NCBI GenBank assembly: GCA_002840835.1
Contig: PHCQ01000017.1
Location: 25,005-89,004, forward strand
Direction of reading: 5' to 3'
Origin: Betaproteobacteria bacterium HGW-Betaproteobacteria-16
Lineage (GTDB): Bacteria > Pseudomonadota > Gammaproteobacteria > Burkholderiales > Burkholderiaceae_C
Length of the DNA stretch: 64,000 nt
Shown here piece after piece: positions 27,002-36,727 of the stretch (its first letter is position 1; each line of letters begins with the position of its first letter). The notes below the pieces were generated by a model. The model did no database searches, was not told where the DNA came from, and worked only from the letters and a program-made list of their open reading frames with translations. Both the position numbers and the translations under genes were made by a program.

Positions 27002-27868
27002 TCATGTCTTCATGACGGCGCCGAAGCGCTGGCCTGTGAGTTTCAACCCTGCCCACACCAACAAGCTGGACAGCACCAGCAACAAGAAACCAAACGCCGC
27101 GCCCTGGTTCCAGTTGAATCGGGTGATGAACTGGGTGTAGATCTGCTCGGTGAACCACAGCGAGTTCTTGCCACCCAGCAGCGTGGGTGTGAGGTAGTTG
27201 CCCAGGCAGAGCATGAAGACGACGATGCTGCCAGCGGCGATGCCGGGCGCGGCGTGGGGGATGACGATGCGGCGCACGATGTTGGCGGTGCTGCCGCCGA
27301 GGTCGTAGGCGGCCTCGATCAGGCTGTCGTCCAGGCTTTCCAGGCTGTTCACCAGCGGAATCACCATGAACAGCAGCGACGCATACACCAGACCCACAAG
27401 GATGGTCGCGTCGCGGTAGAGCAGCTCTACCGGCTGGTCGGCCAGGCCCACGGCCTGCAGCACGCTGGAGACCACACCGGTTTCACGCAACAGGATCAGC
27501 CAGCCCAGGGTGCGCACCATTTCACTGACCCAGAACGGCAGCAGGCACAGCACCAGCAGCACGGTCTTGGCGCGGCCCTGCGCCACCTTGGCGATGTACC
27601 AGGCGGCCGGAAAGGCTAGCAACAGTGTGAGCACAGTGGCCAGCACCGACAGCGTGGCGGTGCGCACAAAGGTGTTCCAGTACAGCGGCTCGTCAACGAA
27701 GGTGCGGTACTGGTCCAGGCTGAAGCCGTACTCGCCCGGCCCGGTGCGCGCCTGCAGCGAGAGCACCAGCAATTCCACATGCGGCAGGATGACCAGACCC
27801 ATCAGCCACAACAAGGCAGGCGCGAGCAGCACCCAGAGGAAGATGCGGCGGTGGCTCGACTCGTTCAT
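27002..27868 (-). CDS. ABC transporter permease, PotB-type
   Basis: A 288-residue permease with six helices starting FLWVLLAPALLWLMGLVILP. Its EAA loop is LIEAAYDLGGSTANIVRRIV, and CLGNYLTPTLLGG is typical of PotB/PotH. With the PotC-type subunit it forms the channel of a polyamine importer. It is flanked on both sides by copies of the dispersed repeat. Confidence 0.9.
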   Translation of the reverse strand: MNESSHRRIFLWVLLAPALLWLMGLVILPHVELLVLSLQARTGPGEYGFSLDQYRTFVDEPLYWNTFVRTATLSVLATVLTLLLAFPAAWYIAKVAQGRAKTVLLVLCLLPFWVSEMVRTLGWLILLRETGVVSSVLQAVGLADQPVELLYRDATILVGLVYASLLFMVIPLVNSLESLDDSLIEAAYDLGGSTANIVRRIVIPHAAPGIAAGSIVVFMLCLGNYLTPTLLGGKNSLWFTEQIYTQFITRFNWNQGAAFGFLLLVLSSLLVWAGLKLTGQRFGAVMKT

Positions 27869-27918
27869 GACTGCATGTCATCCACCGGCGCGCGGCTGGC
27901 CACGCACGACACGATCCG

Positions 27919-28014
27919 GCCAGGGACACCGCCGGGCCGGCTCTGCCGGACGGCAGGTGTCGCCCCCTTGAGGGGGGATGCGGCCACACGCAGTGGGCAA
28001 GCGACGGGGGTGGG
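27919..28014 (+). repeat. Dispersed intergenic hairpin repeat, copy 5
   Basis: GCCGGGCCGGCTCTGCCGGA, CCCCCTTGAGGGGGG and AAGCGACGGGGGTGGG, located between the ATPase and PotB-type genes. It ends 2 nt before the potA-type stop. Confidence 0.75.
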
Positions 28015-28016
28015 CC

Positions 28017-29150
28017 TCATGCATGAAAACACCAGGCCTGCGCCGGCTGGTAGGCAAAATGGACCTGCTCGCCATGCTGCAGATCGGCCAGCCGACCGGT
28101 GAGTGGCAGCGCAATGTGCAAGGGCGCACCAGAGGTGACTTCGTTCACCTGCACGGTGGAATTGCCCCCGTCGAACAACACGCTGTGAACCGTGGCGCTG
28201 AACGCCGGGTCGCCTGCGGGCAGTTCGCTGGCCTGGCGGCCAATCTCAATCGCTTCAGGGCGCACGAAGAGCACCGCCGTCTGGCCCACGTCCAGCGAGC
28301 CCACGCGCTGCGACCACAGGCCCAGACCGCTGGCGGTGCGCAGCAGCACCTGCTCACCGTTGCGCGCCTCGATGCGACCTTCGAACCTGTTGTTGTTGCC
28401 GACAAAACCCGCCACAAATGCGGTGGCCGGCTGGTAGTAAAGCTGTTGCGGGCTGCCGACCTGCTCGAAGCGGCCATGATTCATGACGGCGACCTGATCG
28501 GACATGACGAGTGCTTCCGACTGGTCGTGCGTGATGTACACGAAGGTGGTGCCCACTTCGGCCTGCAGCTGCTTGAGCTCCACTTTCATGTGCTCGCGCA
28601 GCTTGAGATCGAGCGCACCGAGCGGTTCATCGAGCAGCAACAGTGCGGGTTCGAGCACCAGCGAACGGGCGATGGCCACGCGCTGCTTCTGCCCGCCGGA
28701 GAGTTGGTCGATGCGCTTGCCTTCGCTGCCGGGCAGGCCCACGCGCCGCAGCATGTCGGCCACCTTCGCCTTGGCGGCGGCGCTCTTGACGCCGCGCCGC
28801 TCCAGCCCGTAGGCGATGTTCTCGCCCACGTTCATCATGGGAAACAGCGCCAGGTGCTGGAACACCATGTTGACCGGGCGCCGGTTGGGCGCCACGCCCA
28901 GCATGGACGCGCCCTTGATGCGCAGGTCGCCACCATCAGGGGCAATGAAGCCCGCGATCATGCGCAGCAGCGTGGTCTTGCCGCAGCCCGAGGGGCCGAG
29001 GATGGAAAAGAAAGATCCGCGGCGAACGCTGAAACTGAGGTCCTGCACTGCCACAAACGCCGCAAAGCGTTTGTGCAGGGACAGCACCTCCAGATCGTGC
29101 TCGCCGGCTCCAGCGGGTGCGGCAGGTGCGGCGGGTAGTGGGTTCGGCAC
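28017..29150 (-). CDS. ABC transporter ATP-binding protein, PotA-type
   Basis: A 377-residue ATPase with Walker A GPSGCGKTTLL, signature LSGGQKQRVAIARS, Walker B LLLDEPLGALD and the switch histidine in THDQSEAL. The C-terminal TOBE domain (about residues 290-370) is as in PotA/PotG. Residues 1-20 (PNPLPAAPAAPAGAGEH) are an unusual Ala/Pro-rich extension. It powers polyamine uptake with the neighbouring permeases. It begins 9 nt after the binding-protein gene ends. Confidence 0.93.
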   Translation of the reverse strand: MPNPLPAAPAAPAGAGEHDLEVLSLHKRFAAFVAVQDLSFSVRRGSFFSILGPSGCGKTTLLRMIAGFIAPDGGDLRIKGASMLGVAPNRRPVNMVFQHLALFPMMNVGENIAYGLERRGVKSAAAKAKVADMLRRVGLPGSEGKRIDQLSGGQKQRVAIARSLVLEPALLLLDEPLGALDLKLREHMKVELKQLQAEVGTTFVYITHDQSEALVMSDQVAVMNHGRFEQVGSPQQLYYQPATAFVAGFVGNNNRFEGRIEARNGEQVLLRTASGLGLWSQRVGSLDVGQTAVLFVRPEAIEIGRQASELPAGDPAFSATVHSVLFDGGNSTVQVNEVTSGAPLHIALPLTGRLADLQHGEQVHFAYQPAQAWCFHA

Positions 29151-29159
29151 CGCAGCCGC

Positions 29160-30227
29160 TTACTTCGCGGCCTTCACGCGGTCGAGCACGCGACCTTCGA
29201 TGTCTTCAATGCCGGCGGGCACGGCCGGGTACCACTTGATGTTGTTCAAGGCCGCTTCGGGGAAGCTCTCGGCAAATTGCTTCTTCAGGCCGGCGTCCAT
29301 CATCTGGTCGGCGCCCTTGGAAGCGGTGAAGTTGCCCGCAGCCCCTGCCACCTTGGCGGCAATCTCGGGTCGCATGTTGAAGTTGATCCAGGCGTAGGCG
29401 GCGGCATCGTTGCGGCCCTTGGCGGGAATGGCGAAGGTATCGACCCAGCCCAGCGCGCCGGACTTGGGCGCGATGAATTTCACGTCCGGGTTGGCCTTGT
29501 TGAGCTCCCAGCCGCCGGTGTCCCACATCATGGCGGTGGTGAGTTCACCGGAGCGGATGCCGGCCAGCAACTGGTCCTTGCCGTCCCAGTAGAACTTCAC
29601 GTTTTTCTTGCAGTCGGCGAGCTTCTTGCCCATCTCGTCCATCAGCGCGCCGTAGGCCTTGGGATCGTTGTAGAGCGCGAACGGGTCCTTGCCCGAAGCG
29701 AAGGCCATGGCGATCAGCGTGGGGCGCTTCAGCCGCATGCTGACCTTGCCGGCGTTTTCGGCGGCGCAGAGGTCGGCGTAGTCGGTGGCCTTGGAAGTCT
29801 TGGTGTTGACCACCAGACCGTCGGTGCCCCAGATGTGCGGCACGCCGTACACAGCGCCACCCACGGTGGTGTTTTTCTTGGTGGCTTCGAGCATGGAAGG
29901 GATGAACAGATCGGCCTTGATCTTGCTCATGTCCATGGCCTTGTAGATCTTGAATTCGGTCTGCGGACCGGCGATGCGGTCCTGGCTGGGCTGGGCGAGG
30001 TCAAAGCCGGCACCGGCGGTGGCGCGCAGCTTGGAGATCATTTCTTCGTTGTTGGAGGTGGTGACCTCGACCTTGAAGCCGGTTTCCTTGGTGAACTGCT
30101 CGATCACGTCCTTGGGTGCATACCCGCCCCAGGTCAGCAGGCGCAGCGTCTTGTTGTCTTGCGCGTGGGCAGCACCAGCAGCAACCACCAGGGTGGCAAG
30201 GACAATTCGGGTCAGGGAACGCTTCAT
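29160..30227 (-). CDS. Polyamine ABC transporter substrate-binding protein, PotD/PotF-type
   Basis: A 355-residue periplasmic binding protein. The signal peptide MKRSLTRIVLATLVVAAGAA ends at HAQ. The mature start KTLRLLTWGGYAPKDVIEQF is typical of the PotD/PotF family, followed by YGVPHIWGTDGLVVN and MMWDTGGWELNKANP. It captures spermidine/putrescine or a related amine. The start at 30227 is preferred because the signal peptide begins there; 12 residues upstream are spurious. It heads the transporter operon and is divergent from nspC. Confidence 0.9.
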   Translation of the reverse strand: MKRSLTRIVLATLVVAAGAAHAQDNKTLRLLTWGGYAPKDVIEQFTKETGFKVEVTTSNNEEMISKLRATAGAGFDLAQPSQDRIAGPQTEFKIYKAMDMSKIKADLFIPSMLEATKKNTTVGGAVYGVPHIWGTDGLVVNTKTSKATDYADLCAAENAGKVSMRLKRPTLIAMAFASGKDPFALYNDPKAYGALMDEMGKKLADCKKNVKFYWDGKDQLLAGIRSGELTTAMMWDTGGWELNKANPDVKFIAPKSGALGWVDTFAIPAKGRNDAAAYAWINFNMRPEIAAKVAGAAGNFTASKGADQMMDAGLKKQFAESFPEAALNNIKWYPAVPAGIEDIEGRVLDRVKAAK

Positions 30228-30445
30228 GGGGAAACTCACTTTCAGCAGTGTGTGACAGGACATGGAAACAGAGGATGGGAGCAGTGAAGGCCCGGCGGGC
30301 CTTGCCTCCGGGTGGGAACAGCGCTTCAGGAGCGCAGAATCCGGGAAAGCCCAGAATAAGTCAAGTCAATGACGTTTTGATGACGCATCTGCCCTGATGC
30401 CGCCACGGCTGGAGGCTCCCAAGGAGGCGCTGGGATAATCGGTGC

Positions 30446-31564
30446 ATGTCAGCGTCCCGTCTACCCACCCCCTACTACCTGATCGACAAGTCCCGCCTGC
30501 TGCCCAACCTGGAGAAGATGGCCTGGCTGCGCCAGACTTCCGGCGCGAAGTCGCTGCTGGCGCTCAAGTGCTTTGCCACCTGGTCGGTGTTCGACTTCAT
30601 GGCCGAATACATGGACGGCACCACCAGCTCTTCGTTGTACGAAGTGCGCCTGGGCCGCGAGAAATTTCCCGGCGAAACCCACGCCTACTCGGTGGCCTGG
30701 GCCGATCACGAGATCGACGAAGTGATGGGCCACTGCGACAAAATCATCTTCAACACCCTGGGGCAGCTGCGCCGCTTTGATGCCGCCTCGCAAGCCAAGG
30801 TGCGCGGCCTGCGCGTGAACCCGGGTGTGAGCTCGTCCAGCTTCGACCTGGCCGACCCGGCACGGCCTTTCTCTCGCCTGGGTGAGCACGACCCGGCCGC
30901 CATAGAGCGCGCATTGGGCGAGATCGGCGGCATCAGCGGTTTCATGTTCCACAACAACTGCGAGAACGGCCGGCTGGAGCGCTTCGGCGAAATGCTGGAC
31001 CACATCGAACAGCGCTTCGGCCACCTGATCCGCCGCATGGACTGGATCAGCCTGGGCGGCGGCATCGCCTTCACCCACCCGGACTACCCGCTGGCCGCGT
31101 TCGCCGAGCGCCTCAAACGCTTTGCCGGCAAGTACGAGGTGCAGGTTTATCTGGAGCCCGGCGAGGCCGCCGTGGCCAACTCCACCACGCTGGAAGTGAG
31201 CGTGCTTGACACCCTGCACAACGGCAAGAACCTGGCCATCGTGGACAGTTCCATCGAGGCCCACATGCTCGACCTGCTGGTGTACCGCTACAGCGGTCGC
31301 ATCGAACCCAACCAGGGGCCGCACGAATGGATGGTCTGCGGCAAATCGTGCCTGGCCGGCGACATCGTGGGTGAGTTCCGGTTCGAGCAGCCACTGAAGG
31401 TGGGCGACCGCCTGTCCATCGAAGACGCAGCTGCCTACACCATGGTCAAGAAGAACTGGTTCAACGGCGTGAAGATGCCGGCGATTGCGGTGCGCGAACT
31501 CAATGGCGAAGTGCGCCTGGTGCGCGACTTCGGCTACGCAGACTTCGCGGCTGCACTGTCCTGA
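30446..31564 (+). CDS. nspC: Carboxynorspermidine decarboxylase
   Basis: A 372-residue PLP enzyme of the alanine-racemase fold. PTPYYLIDKSRLLPNLEKM leads to the PLP lysine in LLALKCFATWSVF (Lys41). HNNCENG and WISLGGGIAFTHPDY follow, then MVCGKSCLAGDIVGEF with the expected C-terminal cysteine. It decarboxylates carboxynorspermidine or carboxyspermidine, the last step of the aspartate-semialdehyde polyamine route. A GATAAT 6 nt before the ATG suggests a leaderless transcript. The synthase gene follows 86 nt later. Confidence 0.93.
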   Translation: MSASRLPTPYYLIDKSRLLPNLEKMAWLRQTSGAKSLLALKCFATWSVFDFMAEYMDGTTSSSLYEVRLGREKFPGETHAYSVAWADHEIDEVMGHCDKIIFNTLGQLRRFDAASQAKVRGLRVNPGVSSSSFDLADPARPFSRLGEHDPAAIERALGEIGGISGFMFHNNCENGRLERFGEMLDHIEQRFGHLIRRMDWISLGGGIAFTHPDYPLAAFAERLKRFAGKYEVQVYLEPGEAAVANSTTLEVSVLDTLHNGKNLAIVDSSIEAHMLDLLVYRYSGRIEPNQGPHEWMVCGKSCLAGDIVGEFRFEQPLKVGDRLSIEDAAAYTMVKKNWFNGVKMPAIAVRELNGEVRLVRDFGYADFAAALS

Positions 31565-31650
31565 GGCTCCCCTCGACGGCCCACCCCGCCCACACGGCGG
31601 GCGGGCGCGTTCTTTCTTCAACCCACCTCCGACGAAAGGAATTCGACGAC

Positions 31651-32901
31651 ATGAAGCGCAATGTGCTCATCATCGGCGCCGGTGGCGTGGCTCAAGTGGC
31701 GGCGCACAAATGCGCCCAGAACAACGACGTGCTGGGCGACATCCACATCGCCTCGCGCAAGATCGCCAAGTGCGAGGCCATCATCGCCAGCGTGCAAGCC
31801 AAGGGCAGCCTGAAACAGCCCGGCGTGCTGCAGGCCCACACCATCGACGCCATGGACACGCCGGCGGTGGCCGAACTCATCAGGCGCACCGGCGCACAGA
31901 TCGTCATCAACCTGGGCAGCGCTTTCGTCAACATGTCGGTGCTGGAGGCCTGCATCGCCACCGGCGCGGCCTACATGGACACCGCCATTCACGAAGACCC
32001 GCTGAAGATTTGCGAGCCCGCGCCCTGGTACGCCAACCACGAGTGGAAGCGGCGCGAGCAGTGCAAAGCAGCGGGCGTGACCGCCGTGCTGGGCGTGGGC
32101 TTTGACCCCGGCGTGGTCAATGCCTATGCGCGCCTGGCCGAAGACCGGTTCCTCGACGTCATCCACAGCATCGACATCATCGACATCAACGCCGGCCGCC
32201 ACGACCGCTGGTTCGCCACCAACTTCGACCCCGAGGTCAACTTCCGCGAATTCACCGGCACAGTGATGTCCTGGCAGCAGGGCCAATGGAAAGAAAACAA
32301 GATGTTCGAGGTGAGCAACACCTGGGACTTGCCGGTGGTCGGGGAGCAAAAGGCCTACCTCACTGGCCACGACGAACTGCACTCACTGGCCAGCCGTTAC
32401 CCGCAGGCCGACTTGCGGTTCTGGATGGGCTTTGGGGAACACTACATCAACGTGTTCACCGTGCTGAACAACCTGGGCCTGCTGTCCGAACAACCCATCA
32501 AAACCGCCGAAGGCCTGGAAGTGGTGCCGCTGAAGGTCGTCAAAGCCGTGCTGCCCGACCCGGCCAGCCTGGCCCCGAGCTACTCCGGCAAGACCTGCAT
32601 CGGCGACTGGGTCAAAGGCACCAAGGACGGCAAAGCCGCCGAGGTGTTCATCTACAACGTGGCCGACCACGCCGAAGCGTACGCCGAAGTCGGCAGCCAG
32701 GGCATCTCTTACACCGCCGGTGTGCCACCAGTGGCCGCCGCCCTGTTGATCGCCGATGGCACCTGGGACACCGGCACCATGGTCAATGTGGAAGACCTGG
32801 ACCCGGCACCCTTTTTGCGCCTGATGGACCGCATGGGATTGCCGACGCGGGTGCGGGACAGCAACGGCGACCGGCCATGGCAAGAGGCCTGCGCGGGATA
32901 A
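31651..32901 (+). CDS. Carboxynorspermidine synthase (saccharopine dehydrogenase family)
   Basis: A 416-residue NAD(P)-dependent enzyme with Rossmann motif VLIIGAGGVAQVAAHKCAQN. It has ASRKIAKCEAII, INLGSAFVNMSVLEACIATG, AAYMDTAIHEDP and GVGFDPGVVNAYARLA, all typical of the carboxynorspermidine dehydrogenase branch. It condenses L-aspartate semialdehyde with putrescine or diaminopropane and reduces the imine. AAAGGA precedes the ATG. It forms an operon with nspC. The mnmA start lies 9 nt past its stop. Confidence 0.92.
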   Translation: MKRNVLIIGAGGVAQVAAHKCAQNNDVLGDIHIASRKIAKCEAIIASVQAKGSLKQPGVLQAHTIDAMDTPAVAELIRRTGAQIVINLGSAFVNMSVLEACIATGAAYMDTAIHEDPLKICEPAPWYANHEWKRREQCKAAGVTAVLGVGFDPGVVNAYARLAEDRFLDVIHSIDIIDINAGRHDRWFATNFDPEVNFREFTGTVMSWQQGQWKENKMFEVSNTWDLPVVGEQKAYLTGHDELHSLASRYPQADLRFWMGFGEHYINVFTVLNNLGLLSEQPIKTAEGLEVVPLKVVKAVLPDPASLAPSYSGKTCIGDWVKGTKDGKAAEVFIYNVADHAEAYAEVGSQGISYTAGVPPVAAALLIADGTWDTGTMVNVEDLDPAPFLRLMDRMGLPTRVRDSNGDRPWQEACAG

Positions 32902-32910
32902 TCGGTACCC

Positions 32911-34008
32911 ATGACGAACAGGCAACGTGTGGTAGTGGGTTTGAGCGGGGGCGTGGACTCCGCGGTGAGCGCGTACCTGCTCAAGCAGCAGGGGTACGAG
33001 GTCATCGGCATCTTCATGAAGAACTGGGAGGACGACGACAACAGCGAATACTGCTCGTCGAACATCGACTTCGTGGACGCGGCCAGCGTGGCCGACGTGC
33101 TGGGCATCGAGATCGAGCATGTGAACTTCGCGGCCGAGTACAAAGACCGGGTGTTTGCCGAGTTCCTGCGTGAATACCAGGCCGGGCGCACGCCCAACCC
33201 GGACATCCTGTGCAACGCCGAAATCAAGTTCAAGGCCTTCCTGGACCACGCCATGCGCCTGGGCGCAGAGAAGATCGCCACCGGCCACTACGCTCGGGTG
33301 CGCGAGCGCAACGGCGCGTTTGAACTGCTAAAGGGCCTGGACCCGCTGAAAGATCAGAGCTATTTCCTGCACCGGCTGAACCAGGCACAGCTGAGCAAGA
33401 CACTGTTTCCGGTGGGTGAACTGCCCAAGACCGAGGTGCGCCGCATCGCGGCCGAGATCGGCCTGCCCAATGCCAAGAAGAAGGACAGCACAGGCATCTG
33501 CTTTATCGGCGAGCGGCCCTTCCGCGATTTTCTGAACCGCTACATCAGCAAGGAGCCGGGGCCGATCAAGGAGCCGAACGGGCGCACCATCGGCCAGCAT
33601 GTGGGACTGAGTTTCTACACCCTGGGCCAGCGCCAGGGGCTGGGTATCGGGGGCATCCGTGCCAAAGGCGCACAAAAGGGCGGCAACGAGCACGAACCCT
33701 GGTTTGTGGCGCGCAAGGACATGGAGAAGAACACTTTGTGGGTGGTGCAGGGCCACGATCACCCCTGGTTGCTGTCGCCGACGCTGCAGGCGCAGGATGC
33801 GAGCTGGGTGGCCGGCGTGCCGCCCACTGCCGGCGCGCTCGCGGCCAAGACGCGCTACCGCCAGGCCGATGCCCCCTGCAGCTTCGAGGCGGCAGGTGAC
33901 GCCGACTTTGCCCTGAGCTTCAGCGAGCCGCAGTGGGCAGTGACGCCTGGGCAAAGCGCGGTTCTGTACGATGGGGACGTGTGTCTTGGCGGTGGCGTCA
34001 TACAGTGA
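32911..34008 (+). CDS. mnmA: tRNA-specific 2-thiouridylase
   Basis: A 365-residue enzyme with ATP-pyrophosphatase P-loop [16 protein letters not shown]. The two catalytic cysteines are in [14 protein letters not shown] and [16 protein letters not shown]. It inserts sulphur at position 2 of the wobble uridine of Lys, Glu and Gln tRNAs. It begins 9 nt after the synthase stop; GATAAT (32897-32902) overlaps that stop and could give a leaderless transcript. Confidence 0.96.
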   Translation: MTNRQRVVVGLSGGVDSAVSAYLLKQQGYEVIGIFMKNWEDDDNSEYCSSNIDFVDAASVADVLGIEIEHVNFAAEYKDRVFAEFLREYQAGRTPNPDILCNAEIKFKAFLDHAMRLGAEKIATGHYARVRERNGAFELLKGLDPLKDQSYFLHRLNQAQLSKTLFPVGELPKTEVRRIAAEIGLPNAKKKDSTGICFIGERPFRDFLNRYISKEPGPIKEPNGRTIGQHVGLSFYTLGQRQGLGIGGIRAKGAQKGGNEHEPWFVARKDMEKNTLWVVQGHDHPWLLSPTLQAQDASWVAGVPPTAGALAAKTRYRQADAPCSFEAAGDADFALSFSEPQWAVTPGQSAVLYDGDVCLGGGVIQ

Positions 34009-34017
34009 TCTCCCCCC

Positions 34018-34148
34018 TGCGCCGCTGCGCGGCTTCCCCCCTCTCTGGCGCGCCCTTGGCGCTTGGAGGGGGGACGCACCCTGTGGCCCGGCAAAGCCGG
34101 TTCCACGGGTGCCCTGGATTCGGGGCATTTCGCTCCGGAAGCTGGTTT
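34018..34148 (-). repeat. Dispersed intergenic hairpin repeat, copy 6 (reverse, long form)
   Basis: A reverse copy after mnmA: CCCCCTGCGCCGCTGCGCGG, GCCCGGCAAAGCCGGTTCCA, then an extended arm with GGGGCATTTCGCTCCGGA that it shares with copy 8. Confidence 0.8.
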
Positions 34149-34193
34149 GTATCGTTTGCACCGCTCGTCGAAACGTGTCGTTGCCCCGTGTGA

Positions 34194-35969
34194 TTGCCGG
34201 ACATATCTGAACCTGATTTGAAAACACCGTTTCGCGCCCATCTGCACGACTGGTTCCCGGTGTTGCGCTGGGCGCGGGGGTATGGCCGCGAGTCCTTTAC
34301 CGGCGATTTCACGGCGGCGGCGATCGTCACCTTGTTGCTGATTCCGCAGAGCCTGGCCTACGCGCTGCTGGCGGGCATGCCGGCGGTGACGGGGCTGTAC
34401 GCCAGCATGTTGCCGCTGGTGGTGTATGCGCTCATGGGCAGCAGCCATGTGCTGGCGGTGGGGCCGGCGGCGTTGCGGTCCATCATGTCGGCCGCTGCCG
34501 TGGGTGCGGTGGTGACCGTGGGGGGCGCCAGTTTCATTGCGGCGAGCGCGGTGCTGGCCCTGCTGGTGGGCACGCTGCTGTTGCTGATGGGCGCGCTACG
34601 AATGGGTTTTGTCTCTGGCTTTCTGAGCCACCCGGTGCTGTCGGGCTTCATCTCGGCTTCCGGCATCCTGATCATCGGCAGCCAGTTGCAGCACCTGCTG
34701 GGCCTGCCACTGCAGGGCCATGATGTGGTGACCCTGCTCAGCCAGGTGGCGAGCCAACTGGCTGCGGTGCATGGGCTGACGCTGGCGGTCGGTGGGGTGG
34801 CCATGCTGACGCTGCTGAGCATCCGCTTTCACCTCAAGCGCCTGCTGATGACCATTGGCCTGCGCGCGCCACAGGCCGACCTGCTCACCAAGGCCGCGCC
34901 CTTGCTGCTGCTGGTGCTGAGCATCGTGCTGACCTCCTGGCTTGGTTGGGACAAGCAAGGCCTGGCGGTGGTGGGCCATATTCCGAGTGGCCTGCCCACC
35001 CTGGACCTGAGTCCGCTGGCGAGCGACTGGTGGTCTCTGGTGAAGGCCTTGTTCCTGCCGGCGCTGCTGATCAGCCTGGTGTCGTTCGTGGAATCGGTGT
35101 CGGTGGCACAGACCTTTGCCTCGCGCCGGCGCGAACGCGTCGACCCCAACGCCGAGATGCGAGGTCTGGGCGCCGCCAATTTCGCTGCCGGGCTCACGGG
35201 TGGCTTCTCCATCGGTGCCAGCTTCTCCCGCACGGTGGTGGCGGCCGATGGCGGGGCGCGCACGGCGGCATGGGGCATCTACACCGCTCTGATGCTGGCC
35301 GCCACCGCACTCTTCTTCACGCCCTACCTGCGCAACCTGCCGCTGGCGGTGCTGGCGGCCACCATCGTGGTCGCCGTCTACAGCCTGGTGGATGTGCCAT
35401 CCTTCCAGCGCGTGTGGCGCTACTCCAAGGTGGATTTCACCGCGCAGGCGCTGACCTTTGCGGTCACGCTGCTGATCGATCTGGTGACTGGACTGGTGGT
35501 GGGCGTGCTGGTGTCGCTGGTGTTGCACCTGTGGCGCAGCAGTCGGCCGCACATTGCCACCGTGGGCCGGGTGCCTGGCACCGAACACTACCGCAACGTG
35601 CATCGCCATGAGGTGGAAACGCACCCGGAAATCCTGGGTCTTCGGGTCGACGAAAGCCTGTATTTTGCGAATGCGCGCTTCCTGGAAGACCAGGTGGCGG
35701 CGCTGGTGGCATTGAACCCCGCCGTGAAGCACGTGGTGCTGCAATGCACCGCTGTGAACGACATCGACGCCAGCGCACTGGAAAGCCTGGGCACCATTGC
35801 TCAACGCCTCAGGGAGGCAGGGGTGCAACTGCACCTCAGCGAAGTCAAGGGCCCGGTGATGGACCGGCTCAAGCGCAGCGACTTTCTTGAACGCCTGACC
35901 GGCAAGGTATTTTTCACTCACCACCAGGCAGTGACCGAACTGACCAGGGGTGAGGCCAGCGAACCTTGA
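34194..35969 (+). CDS. SulP family inorganic anion transporter
   Basis: A 591-residue SLC26/SulP protein. About 10-12 membrane segments (residues 35-430) include the family signature LLIPQSLAYALLAGMPAVTG, then FSIGASFSRTVVAADGGART. A C-terminal STAS domain (residues about 450-570) contains VVLQCTAVNDIDASALESL. Transport of sulphate, bicarbonate or another anion cannot be told apart. The start is a TTG at 34194 without a clear ribosome site; a second TTG 24 nt later is possible. It converges with the methyltransferase gene. Confidence 0.9.
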   Translation: MPDISEPDLKTPFRAHLHDWFPVLRWARGYGRESFTGDFTAAAIVTLLLIPQSLAYALLAGMPAVTGLYASMLPLVVYALMGSSHVLAVGPAALRSIMSAAAVGAVVTVGGASFIAASAVLALLVGTLLLLMGALRMGFVSGFLSHPVLSGFISASGILIIGSQLQHLLGLPLQGHDVVTLLSQVASQLAAVHGLTLAVGGVAMLTLLSIRFHLKRLLMTIGLRAPQADLLTKAAPLLLLVLSIVLTSWLGWDKQGLAVVGHIPSGLPTLDLSPLASDWWSLVKALFLPALLISLVSFVESVSVAQTFASRRRERVDPNAEMRGLGAANFAAGLTGGFSIGASFSRTVVAADGGARTAAWGIYTALMLAATALFFTPYLRNLPLAVLAATIVVAVYSLVDVPSFQRVWRYSKVDFTAQALTFAVTLLIDLVTGLVVGVLVSLVLHLWRSSRPHIATVGRVPGTEHYRNVHRHEVETHPEILGLRVDESLYFANARFLEDQVAALVALNPAVKHVVLQCTAVNDIDASALESLGTIAQRLREAGVQLHLSEVKGPVMDRLKRSDFLERLTGKVFFTHHQAVTELTRGEASEP

Positions 35970-35980
35970 CCTGCGCCTGA

Positions 35981-36727
35981 TCAGCCCGTGCGCCGCAACA
36001 GCCGCACATGCATGGGCCGAACGAAGCGGGCACCGTCGGCACGCTGATGCGGCTGGTAGGCCTCGCGAACGCGCTGCAGCAGATCCTCGGTGATGCGGTG
36101 GTCGGCAAAGCTGGGGTACAGCATGCGCTGCGCGAAGTCGTCGAAATCCCGGTAATGCACCGCCTGGGCAAACCGGCGCTCGCTGGCAGCCTGCCACGAG
36201 CGCCCATCGGCCAGCGCACGGTCGAGCGCTGCCTGGGCTTCCCGCCGCACCACGCCTTCGTCGTTGTACAGGCGCACGATCTCGTTGAGTGCGCCACCGT
36301 AGATGGGCTCTGATACGTAGAGCCACCCGCCCGGCTTCACCACGCGAGCCAGTTCGACCAGTGCCGCATCCATGAGCACAACCGGCACATGATGCAAGGA
36401 CTTGAGCATCAGGGCCAGATCAAAAACGGCATCGGGAAACGGAATGGACTGGGCGCCAGCGTCGACGAAACACAGGCGCGCCTCAGGTGTGGCCAGGTTT
36501 TTCGCGTGCTGGACTGCATCGACTTCCAGCCCCACACCGGTGGCCTTCGGATGGCGCCGCACCAGTTGGCGCAGCAACCGCGCGCTGCCGCAGCCGGCTT
36601 CAACCACGCTCGCCTGCGCGAGGTCGATCAGGCCGGACAGCAGATCGAGTTCGTCGCCGGCCAGCGGCAGGCGATCAGGGTCTTCACAGGCCCGCAAATC
36701 GTTTGAAGGAGGCTCAGTTTCTATCAT
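35981..36727 (-). CDS. Class I SAM-dependent methyltransferase
   Basis: A 248-residue Rossmann methyltransferase. Motif I is VVEAGCGSARLLRQLV (residues 41-56), with the acidic residue in GVGLEVDAV. FDLALMLKSLHHVPVVLMDA (motif IV region) and VVKPGGWLYVSEPIYGG follow. The substrate is unknown. It stands alone between convergent sulP and divergent dsrE-type genes, 12 nt from the sulP stop. Confidence 0.85.
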   Translation of the reverse strand: MIETEPPSNDLRACEDPDRLPLAGDELDLLSGLIDLAQASVVEAGCGSARLLRQLVRRHPKATGVGLEVDAVQHAKNLATPEARLCFVDAGAQSIPFPDAVFDLALMLKSLHHVPVVLMDAALVELARVVKPGGWLYVSEPIYGGALNEIVRLYNDEGVVRREAQAALDRALADGRSWQAASERRFAQAVHYRDFDDFAQRMLYPSFADHRITEDLLQRVREAYQPHQRADGARFVRPMHVRLLRRTG

